From positions 40,001-104,000 of the forward strand of contig CAJNDS010002545.1 in NCBI GenBank assembly GCA_905221605.1: a DNA stretch of 64,000 bases, given 5' to 3'. Origin of the DNA: Symbiodinium natans. Taxonomy: Eukaryota; Sar; Dinophyceae; Suessiales; Symbiodiniaceae. Under the pieces are notes generated by a model, which worked only from the letters and a program-made list of their open reading frames with translations, had not been told where the DNA came from and did no database searches. Below, piece after piece: positions 54,076-64,000 of this stretch. Both the position numbers and the translations under genes were made by a program. The stretch's first letter is position 1, and each line of letters starts with the position of its first letter.

Positions 54076-54861
54076 GGTCTTGAGAGGTCGGGGTTGAGGG
54101 TTTTAAGGGATCTCCGTTTAGGGTTTAGGATTCTAGCTGGGAGGTTGCCAAAAATGGGAGGAGGGGGGTGTCTTGGGCATACAAGGAACCCCGGTTACTG
54201 GCAAAGTCCCATTTCAAGCCAGAAGCTTGTGGCAAAGCGGCCCACAGGAACGACTGACACTTCAACCCGACATCCCAAGACCCTAAACCTCACTCCAGAA
54301 CTAAATAGCCCAGTAACCGTACTCTAAGGAGGGTACCCTTTTTGGGGTTACTTTAACGTAGAATAAGGGAACCTTGAGCCAAAGAAGGCAACAAAAGGGT
54401 ACCACTGGGCTACCAAGCGAAGGTGCACGCCCGGACCTGGTCCCCAAAGCCCCACGACACGGTTTTGCCCACGCCCTCTGCGTCTCATGCAAGCCGCTAT
54501 TTGGGCGGCGGGTCGAGGGGTTACATAAGGTTTAGGGTTTAGTTAGAAACTAGTGAGAGCTTATTGGACCACACCATTCGAAGCTACTTATCAACTTCTA
54601 GACCCTGATGCCTACACCCGACTTGCAGGGAGGAGGTGAGGACGACCCAGGCACGAGTCTGTTCCAAGTAGCGGGGTGGAACTCAGCGACCGGTACCTTC
54701 GCAGAGTCTTCTGCGAAGATCGCGATGCCTGGGTTGTGGGAGGGCTTGCTTCAAACAGCCGCTGGCAGGTTAAGTCTTAAAAAACAGCGCGTGCAGGCAA
54801 ACAACCAAGCTGAAGGAAGCCAAGTGGCAAGCATTGGGGTCGTTTAAAGCATTGCGCAGGC

Positions 54862-55149
54862 TCACTCAGGAATTAGCTTCAGGCACTGCCTGCAGTCTCT
54901 GCTTGCCTCCATGCCATCCTTCAGTGCAGAGAGCAGACCCTCCTTTGGAACCGCCTTCAGGGTCTCCCCGATCGCGGCGCATGCGCACAGCCAATGCCGA
55001 AACAGAAACCAAGCCAAGTCGAAGATCTGGGAGTTGAGGGTCGCTTTTGCCTCGCTCGTCTCGCCCTCTGAGGGTGGAAGGAATGGGCCAAGCAGAGCAA
55101 GCGCGGCGCAGAGCAGGAGCAGACCACCCAGCACACGGCCGCGCGCCAT
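54862..55149 (-). CDS. putative secreted protein, signal-peptide exon
   Basis: From an ATG at 55149 the minus strand reads MARGRVLGGLLLLCAALALL, a textbook signal peptide, followed by GPFLPPSEGETSEAKATLNS and a Cys-containing segment. The frame stops at 54862, though a donor before the stop is possible, and 54620-54730 (NPGIAIFAEDSAKVPVAEFH) may be a following exon. No family recognised. Confidence 0.6.
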   Translation of the reverse strand: MARGRVLGGLLLLCAALALLGPFLPPSEGETSEAKATLNSQIFDLAWFLFRHWLCACAAIGETLKAVPKEGLLSALKDGMEASRDCRQCLKLIPE

Positions 55150-55483
55150 GCTCTCGCAAAGTGAAGGCTTAAGAGCTCCCCCTTGTTGGACCCTTGTTAA
55201 GGGGCACTTCGGAAGTGCAGGGTTCTTGGGCTTGGGGTGTTGGCGTGTTGGGGTTTGGTTCCGAAGCCTGCGTGATCCCGCTACCCCTTAGAGTGTTTTT
55301 TTGGGCTGCAGATTTATGGGACAAGGGGGGGGGTGGGGGGGATAATGCCAAGGACTTCGAGTTTCAAAAATTTTGGGGTTTCAGAGCTTTGCCATTTCGA
55401 ACTGTGCGGTGATACAAAATCTGAGCCCGGAGGGAGAAGGCTTCGGGCTGAGGGTTCTAGGTGGTGTTAGGGTTTCAGGATTA

Positions 55484-55551
55484 GCCCTAAACCCTAAACC
55501 TAAACCCTAAACCCTAAACCCCAGACCCTAAACCCTAAACCCTAAACCCTA
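55484..55551. repeat. CCCTAAA array
   Basis: About nine heptamers with one or two variants. Telomere-type repeats are much rarer here than in the first 34 kb. Confidence 0.9.
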
Positions 55552-56040
55552 TGCCTTACAGGGTTTAGTGGGGTTCCACGCTTCCTTGTGAGTCCACGTG
55601 AGGGTTTGGGGTTTAAGGCGTAAATGCAAGGCACGCGGTACCCACGACACTTCAGCATGCGGCCCCAAACTTCCAGAGACGCCGGGGTCTGAGCCATAGC
55701 TGAGCACGTTAGGTCGGGGGGTTCAAGGGGGGCAGGTACCTGGGGAGCCTTAGGGAAGCTGAGGGAGCCTTAGGGAGTAGGGGGGAGTATGAGGGAACCT
55801 TGGGTTGCATACCCCCCGGAGCCCCCCTCCCTTAAGAACCCTAATTTAGGCGTAGTTGGGGTACATAACAGAAGCTTCCCATATCAACTGGGCCCAAGGC
55901 ACGTCTCCTCCAAAAAAGACCCGTCGCCACGAGGGGTCAGATGCCCATCTTCATCCCGAGCACCGAGATCTGGATGTTTGCCTCTCCAGAGCATTGTAGC
56001 CGCTTGGGGGGCAGGATGGGGACTTATGTGGGGATTGAGG

Positions 56041-56747
56041 GTTTAGGGCACGTAGATGTGGGGATTAGACGAGTTTATAAGGTCTCGGAAACTCTAGTTG
56101 TAGTTGGAGGGAAAATCTACTTATCTGACCTTACTCCGAAGTACCTGAACATATGGTTGCCCTTGGGGCAGGAACACCTGGTGAGAGGGAGGCGTATGCC
56201 CTTTACGGGGTTGAGGGCTTGTAGGGCAAACTGGAGATGGCATTATTGCCGCTGGGCACTCCTTTTGAGCTGGGTTTAAGGTTAGGGTTGAGAGGGTGTA
56301 GGTTTAGGGCTTAGGATTCTAGGGTTTAGGGTTTTAGGCTTTTACTGAGATTCTACGGCAATCAGTCGTGGAATCTATGCATCATCCACCTTCCTCTCGT
56401 CTGACTACATAAGCGAGCCCACCATGGATCTCTCAGGTCCCAAAATCTACGCAAACCTTTTACAGGGGGGTGACGGGGAAGAAGGGGGGGGAAACAAGCC
56501 TCCACCAAGTCAACAACCGACCAGTTTACCTGCAACAATAGAAAACTTCGCAGAAACTCTGCAAGCATACGGCATGATAAAAGCTGGAGGTTCATGGATA
56601 CTGAAAAATAGGGTTTTAAGTAGGGTAGCTATTGTTCTAGCCTCTTTTGGAGGGCTAACCCTAAACCTTAGACCCTAAACCCTAAAGCCTAAACCCGATT
56701 TATGACTACCCATGAACGTCCACGCAGATTCCACAGCGCAAGTACTG
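56041..56747. repeat. segmental duplication, copy B
   Basis: Second copy of 50300-50976. It has a few extra bases, for example a longer G-rich stretch near 56465-56490, and an insertion near 56395-56435 absent from copy A. Confidence 0.9.
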
Positions 56748-57942
56748 TTGGCCCTCCAGGGCCTTCTTGGGCGCACCAGGAACCCGCCGTTGCTTCCCCG
56801 AACCCGTAGGGTTTGGGGTTTATAGGCTTTGGGGTTTATAGGGTTTACAGGGTTTATAGGGTTTACAGGGGTTTATGGTTCACGATATCGGCTAAGCATC
56901 AAGTCAATTGAGACGCAAGCGAAAGGAGCTTGCAAGCGACATAAACACCCAACAAAACGCAGACGCGATCGGGCGTTCTTCGAAGTGATGGTCCTGTTTT
57001 GGGGCCATATGGGGGGCACGAAAAACTAGGGACCCTTAATAGTCCCCAAAGAAGAAGATTCCCCCTCATAATAAGGACCCTAATCGGGCACCCCTAGTTT
57101 GGGGAAATCCTCATTATGAATAGGGATCTGGGTTTTGGGTTTGTACGGTTTAGGGTTTAGTGTTTAGTACCCTTCAAAAAGTGGCCATAACTGTCAACAC
57201 ACCCCGCATACGCAAAAGCAGGAAGACAAGTCAGCTGGTCACGCGTGCGCCTTTCTTTCCCGTCTCGGACCAGGCCTTCCTGGCACGCTGCCTTTGGATT
57301 TAGGGCTTTTGGGCTTGGAGGGTCTTAGGGTTATAGGTGTCTAGACCGGAAAGCCCTGTGATGTACAGTGATCGGGCGCCAGGTTGATCATAAGATCACA
57401 GGCCGGTTCAAGAAGACATGCTCACATGGCTGCAAATTCAGTAGGCTCTGGCTGCGGAGATGCTGCAACCTAAAACCTGAACCTCAAAGCTCTCCACTGG
57501 GAACAAGGCCATGAACTTTGTCTGCTTCCGAGGTCACACAGATTGTATATCTTCGTGGCGCCTTCAGCACCTCAGCAGAGACCATCATCTCCCGCAGGTT
57601 CTCGCCCGGTTGTTGTGGGAGTTTTGGTAGGGCTTAGAAAAGCGGAGAGTCGAGGTATTCCAGGGGACTTGACAAGGATCGCCTGCAAACGCACCCCGTC
57701 AAAGAACTCACCATGCAAGTATGTAAGGTTGGCCCATTACCGTGAAGATCTCATGTCAACTGCCCACCGAGCTACTTCCCTTCTCATTTTCAGCGCTGTC
57801 TCCGTCGCGCAGTGTGAGCGCAGACTGCCGGACTCCATGGCACATTGGCTCGATGAAGCTTGACAGGCACGCCAAAAACAGACGCTCGGCTTGGGAGCGG
57901 GAGACTTCGCACATTGTGCCACGACTGCATCGTGGGTCACTC

Positions 57943-58041
57943 ACATCTCGCCAATGGGCGAGAGTGGGGCAAACCGCCACGGCGTGAGGTGCTCCTGCCG
58001 GCGCCTGCGCAGGGCCTCGCAGATAATCACATGGGAAACCA
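57943..58041 (-). CDS. possible short exon, basic
   Basis: The minus strand reads ICEALRRRRQEHLTPWRFAP and then LSPIGEM, next to a GTGAGT donor-like sequence. It is short and lacks a paralogue, so coding status is tentative. Confidence 0.35.
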
Positions 58042-58624
58042 CATTCTGGGTCACTAGAGAAATATCTTTACCCCGGCAGAAATAAACACTTACGTGAGAT
58101 ACTTGCAGTGGCTCCTTACGCAAGACTTTTCACTAACAGTTCAACAAAACCTTTTCTTCACTTCACCCCGGGGAAGTGACCGTCGAGTGGAAAGTTCACT
58201 AGCCGTATACCGGACCTAAGCCCTATTGCTTTCGATGCACGCTTCTATTCAAAGTCTTGTTGTCTTTTTGAGCAAGCTGTTTCAAAATACTGTTGGCTTT
58301 TTGAGCAGGCTACTTAGGATTCTAGTGATACCGTCTTCAATCACGTAGTTAAGACACGACGCAAATGAGATTCGAACATGGTCTACTATAGTCATCGCAG
58401 GTAGGCATTGCAATATTTACACCTTCAATTTAACGATCAGAAGAACTGAAACACTCGTTGTCGCACAGTAAGGATGCTCATGAGACATAAACTTTCTCAA
58501 ACAATAGCTACTAGGCTCTTGCACAACAATTCTGCTAAAGGTACAATTGAATCGTCGCCCTCTTAAAAATCGTCGCCTCTAACATAAAGAAAAAAGTAGA
58601 ATGCAAAGGGACTAACTTGAATGT

Positions 58625-58760
58625 GATATACAACCCAAATCCAAAAATCCAAATGCCCAAAAACTCAATTCAACATTCCAAAAATTCAAAAATCCAAAAA
58701 CCCAGACTTTCTTGGGAGATTCTCCTTGGATTTTTGTGTTTTTGGGCTTTTGGGTTCTCA
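58625..58760. repeat. AT-rich imperfect inverted repeat
   Basis: A region rich in CCAAAAATCC at 58628-58705 is followed by the approximate complement GGATTTTTGTGTTTTTGGGC at about 58727-58746. It could be a small inverted-repeat element or a foldable low-complexity tract. The neighbouring A-rich DNA to 58960 gives Lys/Gln-rich frames that look artefactual. Confidence 0.5.
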
Positions 58761-59377
58761 AGAGAGATGCTGAAACTTGCAAAAAAAAGGCAAAAGCCAA
58801 AAAAAGTCACACACAAAAGTGCAAAGAATGCAAAACCACACAAAAACTTGCAAACAAAAACAAAGTGCAAACAGAGACAACAGAAAGTGGAACAAACAAA
58901 GAAACACAAGAAAGAAACACGAAAAACACAAACATGTCTGCTTTCAGTCCATTGGGATGCTTTTACAGTACAGAATGTATTAGATGTACATAAAGCCCGA
59001 AAATTCGCCATGACCACGTCGGTTTGTGGTCGAGTCTGTCGCTTCCAAAACATGTAAAATGCGTCCGGATTGTTCTGTTACCCCAAAGTCCAGACATTTT
59101 TGGGAGGTCCTCTGGCAAGGTTTCGAGTTTTGGCATTTTCGACTTTTGCAAGCTAACTTGCGTAGAATGGCAAGAAAATCACATTTAGTCTTAAAATCGG
59201 ACACTGTTCCGAAGAAATGCATGAACTTGCCTTTGTTTACAAAGAATGCATTAGCACTAGTCTCGACTGTGAAAAAACCTCAAGGTCCAAAAGAGCAGAC
59301 ACTGTCTACAAGAGCTTTCACATCTCGAGGTTGATCCATTGGGGGGGGGGAGACCGTATACGTGATATATGTATATA

Positions 59378-59791
59378 TTACACACACCACACCCCGCCTG
59401 AAGCCTTAGGACGATTCACTCTCAGGATGTTCAACCCTGAATCCTTTCTAAAATCCTCACACCACAGGCTCCTTGAACCATTAATCTGAAACCCTGAAGC
59501 CTGTCCATCCTCAAGAACAAACACACCCAAACAGCTCCACCGCGCCGTACTCGAGGCGCCCCTGCCTTCTTCACGGAACGGGGCAAAATCCTCTTGCCGC
59601 GGTGCAGCGGATAGCCGAGCGGCCCCACGTCTGGCGACATGCAAGGAGCACTTCGGGCTGCGGGGTCTCAAGCTCTTAAGCCTTAAAACCCCAGAAAAAT
59701 CCACGTGTTTTGAGACGTAATTCAACAAACCCGGGTTCAGGTGGGCAGCCGCTTTCAGTTCTAGCTCCATGCGTTTGCTCACCTCAGCCAA
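59378..59791 (-). CDS. possible exons of an unrecognised protein
   Basis: The minus-strand frame contains SKRMELELKAAAHLNPGLLN after an AG-G-like acceptor near 59785, and further on RLSAAPRQEDFAPFREEGRG. Both stretches are protein-like. The region between them may be intronic. No domain recognised. Confidence 0.4.
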   Translation of the reverse strand: MAEVSKRMELELKAAAHLNPGLLNYVSKHVDFSGVLRLKSLRPRSPKCSLHVARRGAARLSAAPRQEDFAPFREEGRGASSTARWSCLGVFVLEDGQASGFQINGSRSLWCEDFRKDSGLNILRVNRPKASGGVWCV

Positions 59792-60099
59792 TTTTCACGC
59801 AGCAAGTCGGGCAGACTTACTGGGTGTTCAAATTGAGGTTGTTCAGGTCCAAGTATGCACCGTTAGCACAGCGAAAACAGCCATTCCGAAGCCCCAGCAA
59901 AACGTTAAGTTATAGGACATTTTGCACGTTCATCCATTCTGAACCCTTAAGTTAACGTTAAGGAACTTCTCTCGCTGACATCAGATCTGCCAGAAAAACC
60001 AAGTTGGAGCGTACAAGGGCACTTCCGCCGCAGAAGAAACCCGGCAGAAACCTCCAAGCATCGGAAACCTTCGTCCCTGCGTCAATAACGGCTGAAGTG

Positions 60100-62250
60100 G
60101 GTTTTGGGGTTTAGGGTTTAGGGTTTAGGGTCAGAATATCCTTTCGGGGCAGACTCAGCGCTTGGAGTGCAGCACTGGTTGAAATCTGATCTCTGCCCGA
60201 GTTTCGGGGAAAGCGGGGAGAGGGCGACGGGGAGCCGCTTCTCAGCCGCGTGTCAACCCTAAACCCTAAACCCTAAACCCTAAACCCTAAACCCTAAACC
60301 CTAAACCGTGAATGATGCAGCAGCTGGATCACCAACTCCCCTACCTCTTTTCAGAACAGCGACTAGCCACCCAAGGAGGCCACCCAGATGATGGAAGCCC
60401 AACCCCCAAATCGACCCGAAACAGGGTGGGTTCAGACGAAAACCTCCCAAGAAGGCACAAAAACATGGAAACGTACGAAAAAACCTTTTAGACGGCACAA
60501 ATGATGGAAACCCAAGCCCCGCAAATCGACCCGAACCAAGAAGGTTGGGTTCAGACGAAAAACCTCCCAATAAGGCTCCAAAACCCCAAAGAGGACAAAT
60601 ACGAGGTAGGATCCGGAACCGATCGCCTCGCGGCTGGAGCTCAGAAATGCCCGCAGCTTCCACAGCGCGCCTGGCCACAAAGTCTTAGGGTTGCTGGAGT
60701 TCAGGGTTTAGGGTTTAAGGAGTTCAGGGCATCTTTCAGGAGTTCAAGCGGCCAGCCTTAGGGCTGAAGGAGTGCCGGGTTTAAGGAGTTTAGGGCGCAC
60801 GGAGTTTCAGGACTTTGGAGGGAGGACGCCAGCGCGAGCCCAAAGACTGCAACCTTCCATCGGCTTTAAAGGTTGGCAAACTTAGGGGCCTCAATGCTTG
60901 GAATAGGCAGCCTTTTCTTTGTTTTTTTTTTTTTGGGGGGGGGCGCTGAAAAAAGAATATTCATAAAGGGTCCTAAGGGAAGGCTCCAGTATAGGTTGGT
61001 AACCAGGGATGGCCTCGCTGGCAGCGCCGCTGGCATGAAGCCTGCTTGTTGGAGACACAGTCAGAGACCAACAACGGCTAAAGTGAAGTGGGCTTAGGGT
61101 TTAGGGTTTAGGGTCAGAATATCATTGTCGGGGCAGACTCACCATTGCAGGGTGCAAGCAATCGGAAGCTACCCGAGTGTGTGAGCGCTTGGAGTGCAGC
61201 ACTGGTTGAAATATGTTGAAATCTGATCTCTGCCCGAGTTTCGGGGAAAGCGGGAGAGGGCGAAGGGGAGCCGCTTCTCGGCCACTTGTCAACAGGTTGT
61301 GGGAAAAATGATGCAGCAGCATTTTGTCTGGGAGCGAAGCCCTGCTGGCCCTAGGGCCGAGGAAGCGGCAGGAAGCGGCCGGATTTCGAGAACATTGTCT
61401 TCGGATCCGACGATGCTTCGCCCATTGCCCAATCGAGCAGCAAGGCGCGACACCCCCAGAGCCCAGGCAGCTGTTAGGGCCGAGGTATCTGCCCCGTTCG
61501 AGGCTGTGTAGGAACTGTGCGAAGTGTGCAAAGAACGCGCGCATTGGCAGACTGTAAGCCGGCGACACTTGCAGCCTGAATGTGGGCAAGGAGGGCCACC
61601 CGCAAAGCAGGCGCTTCAAGCAATAAAGCCAGTCCGGTTTCTCGGTCGCAAAAATCGAAGAGAATTTGTCATGTAGTCTATGGTTGTCAGTATGCTTGCG
61701 GCCTGCGGCACTGCGGCCCTCAATCTAAGCGCTCAGCCAGCAACCCAATGACACTTTTTCGACCACATGGGTGTCTCCGATTCGAGGGGGTTCTTGGGGT
61801 CCTGATAAGGGGATCCGAGATTATTCTCGGAAACTCCGAAGGTACAAACCCTAAACCCTACATACACATACACTTCTACATGTATACGTATATCTATATA
61901 TATATATATATATACAGGGTTTAAGGTTTATAAACCCTGACTGTCTGGCTGTAGGAACCGATCGCCTCGCGGCTGGAGCTCAGAAACGGCCGCAGCTTCC
62001 ACAGCGCGCCTGGCCACAAAGTTTTAGGGTTGCTGGAGTTCAGGGTTTAGGGTTTAAGGAGTTCAAGGCATCTTTCAGGAGTTCAAGCGGCCAGTTTAGA
62101 CATTCAGGAGTTTTAAGGCTTTGGAGGGGGGATGCCAGCGCGAGCCCAAAGACTGCAACCTTCAATCGGCATCAAAGGTTGGCAACATAAGGGCCTCAAT
62201 GCTGGACATAGGCTGCTTATTTATATTTTATGTGCTTAGTTTTTTTTGCT
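60100..62250. repeat. mosaic of local duplications
   Basis: Bases 60138-60255 match 61118-61280; 60616-60760 match 61953-62095; 60830-60920 match 62133-62215. Within it, about 60400-60475 and 60500-60575 are tandem copies of a roughly 100-base unit. A perfect CCCTAAA array sits at 60256-60306. Confidence 0.85.
60632..60661 (-). CDS. possible duplicated micro-exon (LRAFLSSSRE)
   Basis: Thirty bases after an AG and before a GC donor read LRAFLSSSRE. The duplicate at about 61969-61998 reads LRPFLSSSRE with the same borders. The splice-like borders match the locus style, but the frame is not confirmed by a neighbour. Confidence 0.3.
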
Positions 62251-63016
62251 TTTTTTGTTTGGGGGGGGGCCTATTATAGTATAAGGGAACATTATTTGTA
62301 CTTCTTCCGACTCCTATAGTATAGGGTTGATGGTTCAGGGCTTAGGGCCTATAGGGTTTGAGGTTTAGGAGTTGTAGGGTTGAGGGTTTGGGGTTCTTGG
62401 TTTAGGGCTTAGGTGGGGTTGAGGGCTTAGGGGACTGCGGCAGGAGTCGTGAAGCCATTCATAAGGGCATACTACTAGAAGGAAATTATTCCGACCCCCT
62501 ATTAAATTCACCACGGATGGCCTCACAGGCAGCGCCGCCGGAATGATGCCTGCTGTATTTTTAGGAATTACAGTACCCAAAAACTTTTATATATATACAT
62601 ATATTATATAAGTATTCCCAAGTATCCCAAGTGCATGGGATTGCTCGCTCGTGCGGAATTGGGCTGCAAATTTGTTTTCTTGACGCTCTTCTTTTGCTCG
62701 CTCGATGTACTTGTAGCGGGCTTACCTGACTCATTGGTATATAGTGAATGGCAAGCTACGCTGTCATATCGAGATGTGCTTTCTAGCAACATCGAGATGT
62801 GCTTTCCAGTAACTTTCCCGTAGCTTTTGCCAGAACTCGTGCAAACAAACTGACAATTGCAGTGCACGCATGCCCCCTGCAGGTACACCTGTAGCTCTTT
62901 TTCCATCGACTCAGCGTGGTTCTACTTCACTCTTGAAGTACTAAGGAAGGAAGAACCAAGAACCGGGCTCAAAGTCCTAAACCTTCGAAGCCAGGGATGG
63001 AGTTGCCTGCTGCAGC

Positions 63017-63662
63017 CGATGGCACCTGCTCTGCTGGCTACTGCAGTCTACTGCGTGCACTGCGCTCTGCTCGCGGCGTCTAACCTCCAAAGAGCTCCCA
63101 ACTCCAGCCTGAGCGCAGGCCATACTAGCGGATGGCAGCACCTGCAGATGTGACGTCCATCGTGCAGCATCTCAAGAAGATGCCCCGAAACCGCGGCACG
63201 CACAGAAGAAACACGGCCATGGCCCACCGTTCCAGCACGACTGGCCTTCACGTAGACAGGGTGCACCGGGTGCACAGCTGGAAGACGCACGGCCTGATTG
63301 AGATGCAACAGGATGACGTGGGCAGATGCGCAGACCAGCACACATCTCCATGCATCCTTACTGAATTCACCAAGAACTGTGATCACATTGACGTGTGCCT
63401 GCCGGTGTGCACAGTGCAAAATCTGGCCGAAACCCCACCCTCCCGAGAATCACGGAGTTGTGAAAGGCAAGCCACAATCGCCAGCTGTTTTGTGCTGGAA
63501 CTGCGGTTAGTCTTAGTCACTTCATTCCAAAGGCCGACACAAAGGTCATGGACCGACCCGCCTTCGCTGGCTGTGCCCAGAGGCGACGCGCCACCTGCTG
63601 CCGCCCAATATGCCCAGCTCTTTAATAAGGTGACAACTCACCTGGGGCCAGCCTGGATGTAG
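63017..63662 (+). CDS. possible plus-strand exons, unrecognised
   Basis: An ATG at 63017 begins MAPALLATAVYCVHCALLAA, which looks like a signal peptide. A separate 176-codon frame runs from 63132 to 63662. Another frame at about 63440-63600 contains LCWNCG and, after two stops, KGHG, which recalls a broken CCHC knuckle. Nothing links these into one gene, and base composition is unlike the repeat-rich left part. Confidence 0.3.
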
Positions 63663-64000
63663 GGCGGCGGAGCAGCCACCTGCCGGAGCCCCGCAGATTT
63701 TTGACACGACACATATGCACACATCTATCCGACTAAACGAGGGCTTCAGTCATCCACATCTCGAACCGACGGTCGCCCGACGGTCCACTGGTGCGCTTCC
63801 GGGCGCGCGGCCTGCACCCCCCAGAGGCGCCGTGCCGCCTGAACCAGATTCAGAGGCGAAGGCTGAGACGCCGAGGCATGGGCTTAGGATGGTCTCATTT
63901 TTTGTGCGCGCGGGGACCTGTCCGACCTGTCCTCCCCCCTTTTGTTTACAGAAGGGCATCGCAAGCGCATCCCAACACTGTACAGCACTGTCGGCGAGGC

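Noticed and set aside
58365-58395. tRNA T-arm-like GTTCGAATC on the minus strand
   Set aside because: The flanking bases do not form a T stem, and no acceptor or D arm can be built.
58617-59057. Lys/Gln/Asn-rich open frame of 146 codons
   Set aside because: The A-rich low-complexity DNA gives poly-basic frames on one strand and Phe-rich frames on the other; no domain, junction or paralogue supports it.

Overview
This window looks like nuclear DNA of a dinoflagellate or a close alveolate relative. Three things point that way. Degenerate and perfect TTTAGGG-type heptamer arrays are scattered through the first 34 kb. Protein-coding sequence is cut into tiny exons of about 20-100 bases. Where the reading frame lets me fix splice junctions, most introns start with GC or GA instead of GT and end in AG followed by exon G. 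The splice pattern is the strongest taxonomic clue, and assignment below that level would be a guess. Nearly all long open frames in the window are shadows of simple repeats.

Layout. About 6.9-16 kb (minus strand) holds a serine/threonine protein kinase in at least 14 short exons, with further tail exons. About 17.3-26.8 kb holds a second, paralogous kinase on the same strand with most of the same exon boundaries, so the pair is a tandem duplication. A tail-type exon at 27.2 kb suggests a third copy upstream. Both kinases keep the HRD, DFG, GTPxYxSPE and DIWSLG motifs and most resemble NEK-like kinases. Their introns hold the telomere-type arrays, an 800-base CA tract, a palindromic minisatellite and a possible nested secreted-protein gene. 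About 31.2-31.9 kb is a small charged, helical protein with very short introns and no arrays.

About 35.0-40.1 kb contains roughly 40 copies of an 82-base satellite. The satellite interrupts one copy of a roughly 0.75 kb duplicated segment, and the other copy at 39.3-40.1 kb has no array. About 45.6-47.7 kb is a minus-strand gene for a membrane-anchored long coiled-coil protein. About 51.6-52.3 kb is a minus-strand reading frame with an NCQQF motif. Two minus-strand starts with signal peptides lie at 51.2-51.3 and 54.9-55.1 kb. Segments at 50.3-51.0 and 56.0-56.7 kb are duplicates, and 60.1-62.2 kb is a mosaic of local duplications. The right end (62.9-64 kb) has ordinary-composition DNA with possible plus-strand exons I cannot name.

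The main observation is the intron design in the kinase region. On the transcript, several introns open with UUUAGGG-type repeats close to the donor and close with CCCUAAA-type repeats close to the acceptor. Each intron could therefore fold into a stem that brings its non-GT splice sites together. All statements come from reading the sequence by eye; no alignment, gene prediction or database search was run.
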